From contig NZ_CP054475.1 of assembly GCF_025345565.1 (NCBI RefSeq), positions 2,200,448-2,264,447 of the forward strand: a stretch of DNA of 64,000 nt, in the 5' to 3' direction. The translations under genes were made by a program, and so were the position numbers. The notes under the pieces are model-generated. The model saw only the letters and a list, made by a program, of their open reading frames with translations, was not told where the DNA came from and did no database searches. Shown in pieces: positions 63,437 to 64,000 of the stretch; within the stretch, counting starts at the first letter, position 1; each line of letters begins with the position of its first letter. The stretch is from Thalassolituus hydrocarboniclasticus (GTDB lineage: Bacteria; Pseudomonadota; Gammaproteobacteria; Pseudomonadales; Oceanobacteraceae).

Positions 63437-63621
63437 TCTGGCTCTGGCAGTGCTCAATTAAGGCTTTGGCAATTTCGCTGCCGCTACCGGCAATCCACAA
63501 TGTGCGCATGTTATGTCCTTTTTTATTTCTTTTTGCAGTTTAAAGCGGGCTGCCGCATTGCATTCAACCGGCAGCGACTCTACCTTATTGGAAACAGACA
63601 CACAGAGTAAGGAACATCCGC

Positions 63622-63903
63622 ATGATTAAGGTGATTATCGAGCGCAATATTGCCGAGGGTATGGAATCTACCTATGAGCAGATTATGAAAACCATGCTGC
63701 GCACGATGGTTGAAGCACCGGGCTATACCTCCGGTGTTAACTATATCGATATGAAAAACAGTGCCCACCGGGTGATTATCACCACCTGGCAGAGCGAACA
63801 GGCGTGGGATATGTGGAAGCATACCGAGCAGCGCGCGGCACTGCTGGCGGCGATTAAACCGATTCTGGTGGATGAAGAGAAAATTACCCTGCTGACGGTG
63901 TGA
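63622..63903 (+). CDS. Antibiotic biosynthesis monooxygenase (ABM) domain protein
   Basis: A 93-aa one-domain ferredoxin-like protein: MIKVIIERNIAEGMESTYEQIMKTM, APGYTSGVNYI, ITTWQSEQAWDMWKHTE, matching ABM/YgiN-like. Such dimers act as cofactor-free oxygenases or bind heme or small phenolics; substrate unknown. AGGAAC lies before the ATG. Divergent from the broken SDR gene. Confidence 0.87.
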   Translation: MIKVIIERNIAEGMESTYEQIMKTMLRTMVEAPGYTSGVNYIDMKNSAHRVIITTWQSEQAWDMWKHTEQRAALLAAIKPILVDEEKITLLTV

Positions 63904-63970
63904 TGAACGATCTGTTTTTGTTCTGACATGCCCGGCCTGACAGCCAGCAGTGACACAGAGAGCAACCAGC

Positions 63971-64000
63971 AATGCCCGCCCTGTTTTCAGGGCGGGCATT
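63971..64000 (+). terminator. Hairpin after the ABM gene (at window end)
   Basis: AATGCCCGCCCTG and CAGGGCGGGCATT form a perfect 13-bp stem with a TTTT loop. Any T-run would lie beyond the window edge. Confidence 0.75.

Larger units (their letters stand above)
62479..63509 (-). pseudogene. Short-chain dehydrogenase gene split by a MITE
   Basis: The N-terminal 180 codons (62968-63509) read MRTLWIAGSGSEIAKALI, VCNGILHNQ and WYSYRMSKAALNMF (catalytic YxxxK), then run into a stop inside the element. The missing C-terminal part is on the other side (about 62479-62699, minus strand): EWQRKAPHCLVAAVHPGTTNTSLS to WDGSVLPY, which continues the SDR fold. The joined frames differ by one base, so more than the insertion has happened. 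A Gln/Gly run from a hexamer repeat lies at residues 24-42. Confidence 0.85.

Noticed and set aside
1-64000. tRNA, rRNA, prophage or integrase genes
   Set aside because: I saw no cloverleaf-like tRNA, no rRNA segment and no integrase, portal or capsid protein; the only mobile sequence supported is the MITE and the short repeats.

Overview
The window reads as a chromosomal segment of a gammaproteobacterium, probably a marine Oceanospirillales-type organism. The pointers are a FabY-type fatty-acid initiation synthase, an AsrA-type Lon protease like that of Pseudomonas, a Shewanella/Pseudomonas-style Fe-S lactate oxidation operon with a Dld-II dehydrogenase, a homodimeric-type PDH (aceE, aceF) and a PdhR-like regulator. 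This placement is inference; no rRNA or tRNA is present to confirm it.

Left part (1-19.5 kb): the start of a hipBA toxin-antitoxin pair with palindromic operators, rimO, rsuA, two tandem 770-codon envelope proteins of a DUF6351-like hydrolase family, a stand-alone TrpB2 tryptophan synthase, a YeiH-type transporter, an AsrA/Lon protease, an isochorismatase-fold hydrolase with a DyP peroxidase, and an overlapping histidine kinase / REC-PAS-GGDEF-EAL pair for c-di-GMP signalling.

Central part (19.6-47.4 kb): the lactate operon lutA-lutB-lutC-dld with a divergent PdhR/LldR-type GntR regulator. PdhR-like operators lie in front of the lut operon, the regulator gene and aceE, about 14 kb away. This predicts one regulon taking lactate to pyruvate to acetyl-CoA. 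Between them are a Ca-binding-repeat lipoprotein, a LuxR-type regulator, a LysR/GST/NTF2/tautomerase cluster, rlmF with a repeat-grown N-terminus, marC and a CPBP protease. After aceEF come an outer-membrane protein, a GlxA-type regulator preceded by seven tandem copies of a Shine-Dalgarno-bearing 12-mer, fabY, a 777-bp hairpin-rich gene-free stretch, and a TrxR-like/Rrf2 pair.

Right part (47.4-64 kb): a restriction island, all on the minus strand. Mrr, hsdM and hsdS are followed by five unusual genes: a LOG/kinase fusion, a short M20 hydrolase, a glutamine-dependent asparagine-synthetase-like ligase, an arylamine N-acetyltransferase/transglutaminase-fold protein and a double glycosyltransferase. 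Then comes hsdR. The five genes overlap each other and hsdR by 4-14 nt, so a small-molecule or peptide modification pathway appears translationally coupled inside a type I restriction operon. This is the most novel-looking system in the window. The island is flanked by a DUF3127 SSB-like gene on one side. On the other side is an SDR gene split by a 267-bp MITE with perfect 20-bp terminal inverted repeats, followed by a small ABM-domain gene.
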